DNA of 34,082 bases, from positions 1 to 34,082 of IMG/VR virus record IMGVR_UViG_3300010885_001572. The stretch is one strand, 5' to 3'. The DNA comes from a virus. Positions 6,836 through 13,857 of this stretch are shown in pieces; position 1 is the first letter of the stretch, and every line of letters starts with the position of its first letter. Below the pieces are notes generated by a model. It was not told where the DNA came from. It ran no database searches and was given only the letters and a program-made list of their open reading frames with translations. A program made the translations under genes and the position numbers.

Positions 6836-8224
6836 ATGGGTAGCACAACAGGTTCGACGGTTTCACAACCGCAATCTCAGCAAGCGCAGCAGTCTCCCCA
6901 GCAAGCAGGGGGGAAAGGGCCGTCTCAGGCTCCGCAGCAGGGGCAAGCGCAAGCACAGCAAGCGCAATACCAACAATTCCAGCAAGCGCAGCAAGCCCCA
7001 CAACAGGCTGGCGGCAAAGGCGCTTCACAGTCCCCGCAGCAAGCCCAGACGCAGTATGGTCAGCAGAGTGCTTATCCGCAGTATGGTCAGCAGACCCAGC
7101 AGCCGCAGTATGGCCAGCAGCAGTATGCCATCCAACCCGCCGCGCAGGCGTTCAACCATTTCAACATGCAGCGCGGGCAACAGAGTGGGTATGGCCAGCA
7201 AGGCGGTTATGGGCAGCAGGGCCAAACAGGCCTTGGTCAACTTGCGGCGCAGGGATTTGCACAGCAGCAGGGTCAGCTTGGTCAACTTGGTCAACAGCTT
7301 GGTCAGCAATCAATTGGCCAGCAGCCTGCTCTTGGGGGAACGCCTTTGACCCCAAGTCAGGGCGCTCGCCAGCGCGCACAGATGGCTGAAGCGGCGGGTC
7401 ATCCTATGACGGATGACGAGAAAAAAGCCGACTTGCAGGAAAGGATGAACAACTTTCAACCGCAGCAATTTGCGCCCGGATCGGTATTTAGCCCTGATTA
7501 TGAGCAGAGCCTTGGGCCGCTTGGGGCTCAAAGTCAGGCGCAGCAGAGCGAGCAGGGCCACCCATTTCAACCGCAGCAATTTGCGCCCGGATCGGTATTT
7601 AGCCCTGATTATGAGCAGAGCCTTGGGCCGCTTAGGGCTCAAGGTCAGGCGCAGCAGAGCGAGCCGCAAGTTTTGCCTCGCCAGCAGCGCCGTGCGCCCG
7701 ATGAAGTAGAACAATATGGGTATAACTCTCAATACCAGCCGTTTCAGACGCAACAGATGTTGAACAATGTGCAGCAGGGTGCGGGCGCGCTTACTGATCC
7801 CGGATACTATCAGATGCGTGAAATGGGTCAGCAAGCGCAACAGAGGTCAGGCCCGGCACCTTCTGGTCCCCCCGAAGGTTTTTCGCCGCAGATATATCAG
7901 GCATTTCAACAGCAACAACAGCGTCAGCCCGCAACCCTACCGCAACAGCGTACCCTGACGCCAAGTCAAATTGCTCGTCAGCAGGCGTTGGCTGCGCAGG
8001 CTGCTGGACAGCCTCTTACTCAGGAACAGCAGCAAGCAAACTTACAGAGCGCAATGACGCAATCACAACAGGCCGCAGCACCGCAACAGCGCACTTTGAC
8101 ACCAAGTCAAATTGCTCGCCAGCAGGCGTTGGCCGCACAGGCAGCGGGTCAGGCCATGACTCCAGAACAACAGCAGGCAAACTTGCAGGCCGCAATGACT
8201 GCTCAACAGAAGCCTTACGGTTAA
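6836..8224 (+). CDS. Gln-rich low-complexity repeat protein (462 aa), possible virion/ejection protein
   Basis: I cannot assign a family. The first 145 residues are Gln, Gly and Ala rich, with two copies of PQQAGGKG(P/A)SQ and several QYGQQ units. Residues about 207-276 hold two copies of a 37-residue unit containing FQPQQFAPGSVFSPDYEQSL. Three copies of a helical unit (LTPSQIARQQALAAQAAGQ and on) lie near 170, 373 and 420. There is no membrane segment or enzyme motif. The same QQAGGKG motif recurs in the C-terminus of the giant protein starting at 30205, pointing to a shared role or partner, perhaps in the capsid interior. An AAAGG site nine bases upstream supports the start. It sits between portal and scaffold genes, where P22-like phages may keep accessory virion proteins; the ejection role is inference. 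Confidence 0.8.
   Translation: MGSTTGSTVSQPQSQQAQQSPQQAGGKGPSQAPQQGQAQAQQAQYQQFQQAQQAPQQAGGKGASQSPQQAQTQYGQQSAYPQYGQQTQQPQYGQQQYAIQPAAQAFNHFNMQRGQQSGYGQQGGYGQQGQTGLGQLAAQGFAQQQGQLGQLGQQLGQQSIGQQPALGGTPLTPSQGARQRAQMAEAAGHPMTDDEKKADLQERMNNFQPQQFAPGSVFSPDYEQSLGPLGAQSQAQQSEQGHPFQPQQFAPGSVFSPDYEQSLGPLRAQGQAQQSEPQVLPRQQRRAPDEVEQYGYNSQYQPFQTQQMLNNVQQGAGALTDPGYYQMREMGQQAQQRSGPAPSGPPEGFSPQIYQAFQQQQQRQPATLPQQRTLTPSQIARQQALAAQAAGQPLTQEQQQANLQSAMTQSQQAAAPQQRTLTPSQIARQQALAAQAAGQAMTPEQQQANLQAAMTAQQKPYG
7454..7664 (+). repeat. Near-perfect tandem duplication, 111-nt offset
   Basis: The 100 bases at 7454-7553 recur at 7565-7664 with two differences that I can see. The 111-base offset equals 37 codons, so the frame is preserved. 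The near identity suggests a recent duplication or ongoing gene conversion inside the Gln-rich gene. Confidence 0.9.
7949..8215 (+). repeat. Two-copy 141-nt helical repeat
   Basis: Units starting at 7949 and 8090 both encode RTLTPSQIARQQALAAQAAG followed by a Gln-rich helix ending in QQQANLQ. The offset of 141 bases is 47 codons. A third, diverged copy with PLTPSQGARQRAQMAEAAGH lies near 7347. DNA identity is visibly lower than in the 7454 duplication, so this copying is older. Confidence 0.8.
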
Positions 8225-8235
8225 GGAGAACACCC

Positions 8236-9381
8236 ATGTCAGAAGCATCTAAGCAGGCCCGTTCTGCCAACAAGGCGAAAGCAAAGCGTCTTACGTCTGG
8301 CACGGCGGGAAAAGTTGACGCGAGCGACTTCACGCCCGCCGAACCCCTCAACGCCGAAGTCAAGACCGGCGCTCGTCCGATCAGCCCCCGCGCCTTCAAA
8401 CGTGGCGGCAAGGTTGCTGGCGAGGCGGCAAACACCCACGCCGGGCGCAAGCCCCGCACGGGCAACAAGCCGGTGACGCCCAACAGCATGGTCAACCGCA
8501 ACGTCAAGAGCGCCAATGATGAGCGCGAGGGCGGCGGGGCGCATGTTGGTGGATTCAAGAAGGGCGGTAAGACCGGCAAGAAAATGGTAATGCCCCCGGC
8601 TCCCCCGATGATGCCTCCGGTTGGCGCTCGCCCGCCCATGCCAATGGCTCCAATGGCTCCCCCAACTTCGGCCCCCGTTCCCCCGCCCATGAAAAAGGGT
8701 GGCCGCACGAAGAAGGAAGGCGGCGGGCCGCTTGACAGCGTAGAGACCGGCATGGAGACCAAAGGCCCCATGACCAAGAACCTGATGGCCTTTAACCCGG
8801 CCCGCTCTGGTGTCATGGGTCTCAAGAAGGGCGGCATGGCCAAGTTTGAAGGTTCTGCCAAGGACGAGGCGCAGGACAAGAAGCTTGCCAAAAAGCATGG
8901 CATGTCCATGAAGTCGTGGGAGTCGTCCAAGATGGATGATAAGCACGACAAGCAGCAGTCCATGAAGGGTCTGAAGAAGGGCGGTCGCGCCGGTATGTCT
9001 GTCTCCGATGGCGAAATCGAAGGCACACGTCCAACTGGTGGCCGTTACGCTCGCAAGGATGGCGGTCGTACCAAGGGCAAGACCCAGATTCACATCAATA
9101 TCGGCGCTGGCGGTCCCCCCCCCGGCGCTGGTGGCCCGCCCCCCGGTGGACCCCCTATGGCACCCCCTCCCGGTGCCGGTGGTCCCCCGCCCGGTGGTCC
9201 GCCTCCGGCTGGCGGTCCTCCCCCCGCCCCCGGAGGCGGCTTGCCTCCCGCACTGGCTCAGTTGCTTCAGGGTCGCGCCACAGGCGGGCGCACTTACCCC
9301 AAGATGAAGTATGGCGCTGGCGGCGGTAAAGGGCGTCTGGAGAAGATTGAGGAATACGGCGAGCCCCAGAAAAAGGGCTAA
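8236..9381 (+). CDS. Lys/Gly/Pro-rich repeat protein with recurring KKGG motifs (381 aa)
   Basis: The protein is strongly basic and apparently disordered. A motif of the form (F/L/M)K(K/R)GG, or a close variant, recurs along it: FKRGGKV, FKKGGKTGKK, MKKGGRTKK, LKKGGMAK, LKKGGRAG, RKDGGRTKG, RATGGRT. Between these lie Pro/Met-rich (about 115-155) and Gly-Pro-rich (about 290-335) stretches. FKRGGKVAGEAANTHAGRKP near 55 closely matches KAGGKVKGEKAMHHAGRKPR in the 96-residue protein at 13858, so the two belong to one family. A strong TAAGGAG site precedes the ATG. Basic charge suggests binding to DNA or to an acidic capsid or portal surface, but no known fold is visible. It lies between two virion-type genes and may be a minor virion component. 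I do not assign a function. Confidence 0.8.
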   Translation: MSEASKQARSANKAKAKRLTSGTAGKVDASDFTPAEPLNAEVKTGARPISPRAFKRGGKVAGEAANTHAGRKPRTGNKPVTPNSMVNRNVKSANDEREGGGAHVGGFKKGGKTGKKMVMPPAPPMMPPVGARPPMPMAPMAPPTSAPVPPPMKKGGRTKKEGGGPLDSVETGMETKGPMTKNLMAFNPARSGVMGLKKGGMAKFEGSAKDEAQDKKLAKKHGMSMKSWESSKMDDKHDKQQSMKGLKKGGRAGMSVSDGEIEGTRPTGGRYARKDGGRTKGKTQIHINIGAGGPPPGAGGPPPGGPPMAPPPGAGGPPPGGPPPAGGPPPAPGGGLPPALAQLLQGRATGGRTYPKMKYGAGGGKGRLEKIEEYGEPQKKG

Positions 9382-9417
9382 GAAATTTGGTGGGGGATTC
9401 GCCCTCTCTCACCGAAT

Positions 9418-9482
9418 AGGTCGGCTGGCAGGCCCCTCTCCAGCCAGCCGACCTTAAAAACTGGAGAGGGCAACCAGAGGGG
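9418..9482 (+). promoter_or_regulatory. RNA pseudoknot / ribosome-site switch candidate in the leader of the 9489 gene
   Basis: AGGTCGGCTGGC (9418-9429) pairs perfectly with GCCAGCCGACCT (9443-9454). The 13-base loop contains CCCTCTCCA (9434-9442), which pairs perfectly with TGGAGAGGG (9462-9470); the linking loop is the A-rich TAAAAAC. This is the layout of an H-type pseudoknot. The same loop holds CCCCTC (9433-9438), complementary to the ribosome site GAGGGG (9477-9482) of the next gene, so an alternative fold could hide that site. The stem lacks a following U tract, so I do not call it a terminator. The 7-base A-rich loop is short for a 12-bp stem, which may need to open partly. Confidence 0.5.
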
Positions 9483-9488
9483 TGGTTG

Positions 9489-9698
9489 ATGTCTACGTTG
9501 ACGTACAGTGATATGTTTGAACGCGAACTACGAAAACTCATAACCGCTGAGATTGAGCGGTTGCACGAAAATGCGGGTCACGGCATGGGCGTACCTGACT
9601 ACGCTACCTATATGAAACTTGTCGGTGAAATTGTGGGTCTTCGCAGAACTTTAGAGTTCTGTGAGGAATCACGTTCTGCCGTCAACAAGATGCGATAA
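9489..9698 (+). CDS. Conserved small phage protein (69 aa)
   Basis: The protein begins MSTLTYSDMFERELRKLITA and contains AGHGMGVPDYATYMKLVGEI, a pattern I recall from many uncultured freshwater and marine podovirus genomes, always without a known function. It is predicted to be mostly two helices: an amphipathic one at 5-30 and a second at 40-65 joined by a Gly-rich turn. ATG 9489 has GAGGGG six bases upstream and is preferred over the TTG at 9486. Its leader can form the pseudoknot described at 9418-9482, so its translation may be controlled. It is followed after 14 bases by a GroES-like gene. Confidence 0.8.
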   Translation: MSTLTYSDMFERELRKLITAEIERLHENAGHGMGVPDYATYMKLVGEIVGLRRTLEFCEESRSAVNKMR

Positions 9699-9712
9699 GA
9701 GGGGTATCCAAA

Positions 9713-10102
9713 ATGGCATATGTTATGGCGCATACAACCGATCCCAAGACAGATTTGTTGAAGGAGATCGGAGACATTTCCGATGTGGAAGTGTTTAACA
9801 ATCAAGTTCTGGTTGCGATTTATATTCGGCCCGAACAGACACTTGGCGGCATTATTCTTACGAACAATATCCGCGAAGAAGATATGTGGCAGGGTAAAAT
9901 CGGCCTTGTCTTGAAGAAAGGCCCGTCAGCCTTTGTGGACGACAGCAAAAACTGGTTCAACGGCGTTGATGTTGAAGTCAACGATTGGGTTGTTTTTCGT
10001 CCGTCAGATGGTTGGGGTCTAACCGTCAACGGAAATATGTGTCGCCTGTTGGACGACACAGTAATCCGTGGGCGTGTAAACCATCCCGACACCGTTTTCT
10101 AG
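9713..10102 (+). CDS. GroES-like (Cpn10) co-chaperonin homologue
   Basis: The core (VFNNQVLVAIYIRPEQTLGG, then IILTNNIREEDMWQGKIGLV) fits the GroES barrel with its mobile loop, and DWVVFRPSDGWGLTVNG resembles its later strands. Phage versions include T4 gp31, which replaces host GroES to fold the capsid protein. Here the gene lies just before the scaffold and capsid genes, supporting a role in folding the major capsid protein with host GroEL. The hydrophobic loop tripeptide that binds GroEL is not obvious; GGIILT is the best candidate. The gene starts after an AAGAGGGG site. At 129 residues it is longer than bacterial GroES (about 95-100), with an extra N-terminal segment of about 25 residues. 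Fold call is fairly strong; partner is inference. Confidence 0.75.
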   Translation: MAYVMAHTTDPKTDLLKEIGDISDVEVFNNQVLVAIYIRPEQTLGGIILTNNIREEDMWQGKIGLVLKKGPSAFVDDSKNWFNGVDVEVNDWVVFRPSDGWGLTVNGNMCRLLDDTVIRGRVNHPDTVF

Positions 10103-10112
10103 GAGATAAAAA

Positions 10113-11000
10113 ATGTCAGATAACAAAAACATCGAAATCAGCATTGACGATGCTTCGGTTGAAAGCAAAACACCCGAAATTGAAGTCGTAAAGGCTGAAG
10201 ATGCGCCGGTAAAACGCACTGTTTCCCCAGAAACAGGCATTCAAGAGCTTAAATTTCAGCTTGAGCAGGAAAGATTAGCTCGTGCGCAAGCTGAACATCG
10301 GGCTCAGGAAGCCGCAACACGCGAATATATCGCCAATAATGAGGTCACAAACTCAAATTTGAGCCTCATTAACAATGCCATCAATTCTACACAGCAGGAT
10401 ACGGCGTATTTGAAGAGCGGCTATCGTGATGCGATGGCTGTTGGCGATTATGACCGCGCGGCTGAGATCCAGCAGCGCATGTCAGACAACGCCGCACGGC
10501 TTTTGCAGCTTGAAAATGGCAAATCCGCCATTGAATCGCAGGCGCGGCAAGGTCCAAATACTTATCAGCGTCCTATGGACCCTGTTGAAGCGTTGGCAAG
10601 TCAGCTTTCGCCTCGTTCGGCTGCGTGGGTGCGTAACAACCCGCAGTATGCAACCGATCAGCGCCTCTTTCAGAAGATGATTGCGGCGCACAACCTTGCT
10701 CTTGCCGATGGCATTACCCCCGACACGGACGACTACTTCGCCACCATCGAAGATACGTTGAAAGTTCGTCGTGTAGAGCCTTTTTACGAAGACCCGATGG
10801 CTGGAGCGGCCACGGTTACGCAGCGTCGTTCCGCGCCGCCTGCGGCTCCCGTTACTCGCGGCGGAAACGGTACGGGTAGCAATCCTAATCGGGTAACTTT
10901 GACCGCTTCTGAGCGTGAAATGGCCCAGATGATGGGCATGACCAATCAGGAATATGCCCAAAACAAACTTGCCCTTCAGAAAGAAGGCAAACTTAACTAG
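10113..11000 (+). CDS. Probable scaffolding protein (295 aa)
   Basis: Scaffold proteins are usually acidic, highly helical and placed just before the capsid gene; all three hold here. The N-terminal 45 residues are acidic and probably disordered. A long coiled coil follows (QELKFQLEQERLARAQAEHR, about 45-70), then an Ala/Asn-rich helix to about 150. The C-terminal third has a Pro/Gly-rich linker (PPAAPVTRGGNGTGSNP) and a short helical end (SEREMAQMMGMTNQEYAQNK) that could be the capsid-binding motif. A strong AGGAGA site precedes the ATG. There is no protease motif. A minor capsid-associated role is the alternative. A perfect nested inverted repeat lies at 10337-10371. Confidence 0.65.
   Translation: MSDNKNIEISIDDASVESKTPEIEVVKAEDAPVKRTVSPETGIQELKFQLEQERLARAQAEHRAQEAATREYIANNEVTNSNLSLINNAINSTQQDTAYLKSGYRDAMAVGDYDRAAEIQQRMSDNAARLLQLENGKSAIESQARQGPNTYQRPMDPVEALASQLSPRSAAWVRNNPQYATDQRLFQKMIAAHNLALADGITPDTDDYFATIEDTLKVRRVEPFYEDPMAGAATVTQRRSAPPAAPVTRGGNGTGSNPNRVTLTASEREMAQMMGMTNQEYAQNKLALQKEGKLN
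10337..10371. repeat. Nested palindromes inside the scaffold-candidate gene
   Basis: TAATGAGG (10337-10344) is inverted as CCTCATTA (10364-10371), and between them lies the perfect 12-base palindrome CTCAAATTTGAG (10352-10363). Two perfect dyads in 35 coding bases is unusual. It could be a protein-binding site or an RNA structure slowing translation, or a coincidence of sequence. Confidence 0.6.
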
Positions 11001-11011
11001 GAGATTAAAAA

Positions 11012-11581
11012 ATGGAAGAAGTAGCAAACCCTGTTGGTCGTCCGCGCAGCGTTTTGGCGGGTCGTGTCAAGGAAACCGGCGAAGGTCGTGAACTGGAGCG
11101 CGGTGCAATGCGTGAGGAAAGCCCCCGTGAACGCGCCGCCAAGCGCGCAGCGGAACTGCGTGGACATATCGGGAATCTAGACGAGGGAATGGATGATTTT
11201 TACGTTCCTCGTGAATACATCCCCGATGGATGGTCCTATGAATGGAAACGAAAGCTGAACATGGGTCAGGAAGACCCGGCCTATCAGGTTCAGCTTGCTC
11301 GCATGGGTTGGGAACCTGTTCCTGCTTCGCGTCACCCTTCAATGATGCCTGAGGGGAATAAATATCAGATCATTGAGCGCAAGGGCATGGTTCTCATGGA
11401 GCGGCCCTTGGAAATCACGCAGGAAGCTTATGAAATTGAGCAGCGCCGCGCGCGTAATCAAATCCGACATAAGGAGGCGCAGCTTGCGTCAACCCCTGAA
11501 GGAACATTGACACGCGATCACGCACAGACAAAGCCTAAGATTTCAAAGGGTTACGAGCCAATCCCAATTCCAAAGGATTGA
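11012..11581 (+). CDS. Conserved head-region protein of unknown function (189 aa)
   Basis: I recognise this as a protein found just before the capsid genes in related uncultured podoviruses. The landmark stretch is FYVPREYIPDGWSYEWKRKL, followed by DPAYQVQLARMGWEPVPASR and IERKGMVLMERPLEITQEAY. The N-terminus is basic and probably disordered; the last 60 residues are a charged helix and a Pro-rich tail. There is no catalytic motif or membrane segment. The AGGAGA site has normal spacing. A terminator follows at 11597, so this ends the transcription unit that contains the GroES-like and scaffold candidates. It could be a minor head or assembly protein. Family recognition is good, function unknown. 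Confidence 0.8.
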   Translation: MEEVANPVGRPRSVLAGRVKETGEGRELERGAMREESPRERAAKRAAELRGHIGNLDEGMDDFYVPREYIPDGWSYEWKRKLNMGQEDPAYQVQLARMGWEPVPASRHPSMMPEGNKYQIIERKGMVLMERPLEITQEAYEIEQRRARNQIRHKEAQLASTPEGTLTRDHAQTKPKISKGYEPIPIPKD

Positions 11582-11596
11582 CCCAAATTGGTGTTT

Positions 11597-11620
11597 AGGG
11601 GGCCTTGTAGGCCCCCTTTA
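11597..11620 (+). terminator. Rho-independent terminator before the capsid operon
   Basis: AGGGGGCC (11597-11604) and GGCCCCCT (11610-11617) form an 8-bp GC-rich stem with a five-base loop, followed by TTTA. The U tract is short, so some read-through is likely. It separates the scaffold-side genes from the decoration and capsid genes. Confidence 0.7.
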
Positions 11621-11646
11621 CATTTGTGGTTTAGTGTGTGTAATAT
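11617..11646 (+). promoter_or_regulatory. Candidate promoter for the capsid operon
   Basis: TTTACA (11617-11622), an 18-base spacer and TAATAT (11641-11646) give five and four matches to the sigma70 consensus. The -35 overlaps the tail of the terminator, a compact terminator-promoter arrangement. The resulting leader would be about 110 bases long. Confidence 0.4.
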
Positions 11647-11670
11647 AGGTTTGAAGCCTTGATAGGTTTT

Positions 11671-11692
11671 TCTTCCCCCCGTTGTGGGAAGA
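11671..11692 (+). other. Stem-loop in the leader of the capsid operon
   Basis: TCTTCCC (11671-11677) pairs with GGGAAGA (11686-11692) around an eight-base loop. A further weak stem, GTTTCC (11704-11709) with GGAAAC (11734-11739), follows. A 5' hairpin on an abundant late message can protect it from RNase E. This is inferred from position only. Confidence 0.4.
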
Positions 11693-11761
11693 TAGCTAAT
11701 CCCGTTTCCTAGTCGCCCCGTTGCGCGATGATCGGAAACTCCCGTAAAAAAGGAGCCCGTC

Positions 11762-12352
11762 ATGGCGAATTCCAATACGCCTTTCGGTTTCAATCAGGCA
11801 ACCGGCAATGGTTCCGCGCCGACCTATGAACAGGTCGCGGTTCAGATTGCTTATAACGCAAGCGCAATCTTCTTTGGCGACCCCGTATATCCCACCACCG
11901 CTGGCGGTGTGGCTGTCGGTACGCCCGGCACTGATATGATCGCTGGCATCTTCGTTGGCTGTAAGTATCTCTCGGTTTCGCAGAAGCGCACCGTCTGGTC
12001 TAACTATTGGCCCGGCTCGGATGTTGCCTCTGGCAATGTCGTTGAGGGCTATATCGTCAATGACCCGAACGCTCGGTTTTTGGTTCAGGTTGGTGGCAAT
12101 ACCACCACTGGCATCGACCAGACCGGCGTAAACAACAACGTCCAGTTTGCCTATGGCACGGGTAACACCGCCAACGGCCTGTCTGGCGCGTACATTGTTT
12201 ACAACAGCGCCGATGTGACCTCCACCCTTCCCTTCCGTGTTATTAGCCTCGTGACCGATCCTCCGGGTTCGGCTGGCACCGCCACTGGCGCTTATAACCG
12301 GATCATTGTTGGCTTCAACAATGTCACCACTAAGACCCTGACCGGGTTCTAA
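11762..12352 (+). CDS. Probable capsid decoration / head protein (196 aa)
   Basis: The protein opens MANSNTPFGFNQATGNGSAP, a form I associate with a small head protein encoded immediately before gpT-like capsid genes in many phages. It is rich in Gly, Thr, Val and Asn with short beta strands (FFGDPVYPTT, GNVVEGYIVNDPNARFLVQV), as expected of a beta-rich decoration protein. There is no membrane or signal segment. AAAAAAGGAG six to seven bases upstream is a strong ribosome site, suiting a protein made in large amounts. It shares a promoter and terminator with the capsid gene 16 bases downstream. The exact role (decoration or other capsid-surface protein) is not shown by sequence. Confidence 0.7.
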   Translation: MANSNTPFGFNQATGNGSAPTYEQVAVQIAYNASAIFFGDPVYPTTAGGVAVGTPGTDMIAGIFVGCKYLSVSQKRTVWSNYWPGSDVASGNVVEGYIVNDPNARFLVQVGGNTTTGIDQTGVNNNVQFAYGTGNTANGLSGAYIVYNSADVTSTLPFRVISLVTDPPGSAGTATGAYNRIIVGFNNVTTKTLTGF

Positions 12353-12367
12353 AAGGAGTAGGCTGTC

Positions 12368-13279
12368 ATGGCTGTTAATCTTTCCGCCATTAAAGACCTT
12401 CTGCTTCCCGGTCTCCGTGGAATTGAAGGCAAGTACGAGCAGATTCCGTCTCAGTACGACAAAATCTTCACGAAGCACAACTCGAAGATGGCGCTGGAGC
12501 GTACCGCTGAAATGCGTTACCTCGGCCTCGCCCAGCTCAAGACCGAAGGTGGTCAGACCTCCTTTGATAACTCGGCTGGCGAACGCTACGTCTACAATCA
12601 GGAGCATACCGAAATCGCTCTCGGTTATGCCATCACTCGCAAGGCGATTGATGACAACCTGTACAAGACGCAGTTTGCCCCTTCAAACCTTGGCCTGATT
12701 GAGTCTTTCCAGCAGACCAAGGAAATCTACGGCGCGAACGTGCTGAACACTGCCCAGACCTACAATGCCTCCATCGGCGGCGACGGTCAGGCGCTTTGCT
12801 CATCTTCTCACCCGATTGACGGCGGCACTGTCGCCAACCAGCCTGCCGTTCAGGTTGACCTGAACGAGTCCACCCTGTTGAACGCCATGATTTCGATCAG
12901 GACGAACTTCAAGGATCAGGCCGGTCTGAAGGTGTTTGCTCGCGGTCGTAAGCTGATCGTTCCCCCGCAGCTTGAGCCTGTCGCTATTCGTCTGACGAAG
13001 ACCGAACTGCGCCCCGGCACTGCGGACAATGACGTCAACGCTATTCTCACGACCGCAGGGGGCCTCCCCGAAGGTTACATGGTCAACGACTTCCTGACTT
13101 CCGCTTCTGCTTGGTTCTTGCTGACCAACATCGACGGTCTGTCGTATATGGAGCGAGTTGGCTTTGAAACCGATATGCAGGTCGATTTTGTGACCGATAA
13201 CCTTCTTGTGAAGGGTTATGAGCGTTACAGCTTCGGCTACTACAACTGGCGTTCGATCTTCGGTTCGTTCCCGACCTAA
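12368..13279 (+). CDS. Major capsid protein, Mu gpT-like
   Basis: The product forms the icosahedral shell. It matches the gpT-like branch of HK97-fold capsid proteins in length (303 residues) and landmarks: YDKIFTKHNSKMALERTAEM near 29-48, YAITRKAIDDNLY (about 89), LCSSSHPIDGG, ARGRKLIVPPQLEPVA, and the C-terminal GYERYSFGYYNWRSIFGS. The gene has an AAAGGAG site, lies 15 bases after the decoration gene and ends at a strong terminator (13287), consistent with high, self-contained expression. There is no adjoining prohead protease in this window and no long N-terminal scaffold domain, so a separate scaffold (probably 10113-11000) is needed. Confidence 0.9.
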   Translation: MAVNLSAIKDLLLPGLRGIEGKYEQIPSQYDKIFTKHNSKMALERTAEMRYLGLAQLKTEGGQTSFDNSAGERYVYNQEHTEIALGYAITRKAIDDNLYKTQFAPSNLGLIESFQQTKEIYGANVLNTAQTYNASIGGDGQALCSSSHPIDGGTVANQPAVQVDLNESTLLNAMISIRTNFKDQAGLKVFARGRKLIVPPQLEPVAIRLTKTELRPGTADNDVNAILTTAGGLPEGYMVNDFLTSASAWFLLTNIDGLSYMERVGFETDMQVDFVTDNLLVKGYERYSFGYYNWRSIFGSFPT

Positions 13280-13286
13280 TACCATG

Positions 13287-13311
13287 AGGCGGGGCTTCGG
13301 CCCCGCCTTTT
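13287..13311 (+). terminator. Strong rho-independent terminator after the capsid gene
   Basis: AGGCGGGGC (13287-13295) pairs with GCCCCGCCT (13300-13308) around a TTCG tetraloop and is followed by TTTAT. This is the strongest terminator in the window. It begins seven bases after the capsid stop. Confidence 0.88.
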
Positions 13312-13388
13312 ATCTAGGCAACCGATTGCGCAGACCGGCCTAGCGGACGCTGCACAGACTTCGCAATCTTATCGTGCAGGAGGCTCAT

Positions 13389-13835
13389 ATGAGCATCACT
13401 ACATTCACTGGCCCCATCAAGGCTGGCAATGTTCTTAATACGACCGGCACCACGCCCGGCACAATTAAGAATGTTGGCTTTGTCGCAATGGCGCAGACTG
13501 CTTCTATCACGCAGGCTGGCACTGTCACGGCATATGCTACCTCTATCGTCATCCCGGCCCAGAGCCATATTCTGAACATCCAGTTCCTGAATACGACCGC
13601 TTGGGCTACGACGAACACTCTCAGCGTTGGCACTAGCGCAACTGCAAATGAACTGGTTGCCAGCGTGGCCCTGATTCAGGGTCAAGTCTCCGCTGGCCCC
13701 GGAACCGATGCAACTCGCACGGCTTTGTGGTCAAACACTGGCACAACTGACATCGTTATCTATGTCAAATCTACTAACACCGGCGCGGGCGTAGGCGACA
13801 TCATTGTTCGCTACATTCAGGCCGAAAACGCTTAA
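13389..13835 (+). CDS. Beta-rich virion protein candidate (148 aa)
   Basis: I do not recognise a named family. The protein is Thr, Ala, Val and Gly rich with alternating short strands (SIVIPAQSHILNIQFLN, NELVASVALIQGQVSAG, TDIVIYVKSTNTGAGVGDII), as in phage decoration and tail-accessory proteins. The ATG at 13389 with GGAGG five bases upstream is chosen over the GTG at 13374. It has no cysteine, signal or membrane segment. It follows the capsid terminator, so it needs its own promoter or read-through; I found no convincing promoter in the 77-base gap, only a GATTGCG/CGCAATC inverted repeat. The paralogue-like 14618 gene has a similar length and composition. Role in the head or neck is inferred from position. 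Confidence 0.7.
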   Translation: MSITTFTGPIKAGNVLNTTGTTPGTIKNVGFVAMAQTASITQAGTVTAYATSIVIPAQSHILNIQFLNTTAWATTNTLSVGTSATANELVASVALIQGQVSAGPGTDATRTALWSNTGTTDIVIYVKSTNTGAGVGDIIVRYIQAENA

Positions 13836-13857
13836 TCTCAGCCATTAGGAGGCTACT

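Noticed and set aside
8016-9093. Reverse-strand open frames of 284 and 336 residues opposite the Lys/Gly/Pro-rich gene
   Set aside because: The + strand frame has a strong ribosome site, matching motifs in a second gene and a place in the operon. The reverse frames are a result of GC-rich codon bias.
9418-9454. 12-bp hairpin at 9418-9454 as a rho-independent terminator
   Set aside because: The stem is strong, but it is followed by TAAAAAC, not a T run, and its loop has complementary partners downstream. A regulatory RNA structure fits better.
11696-12607. Reverse-strand frame of 303 residues over the decoration and capsid genes
   Set aside because: It crosses two well-supported + strand genes and has no ribosome site or recognisable sequence.
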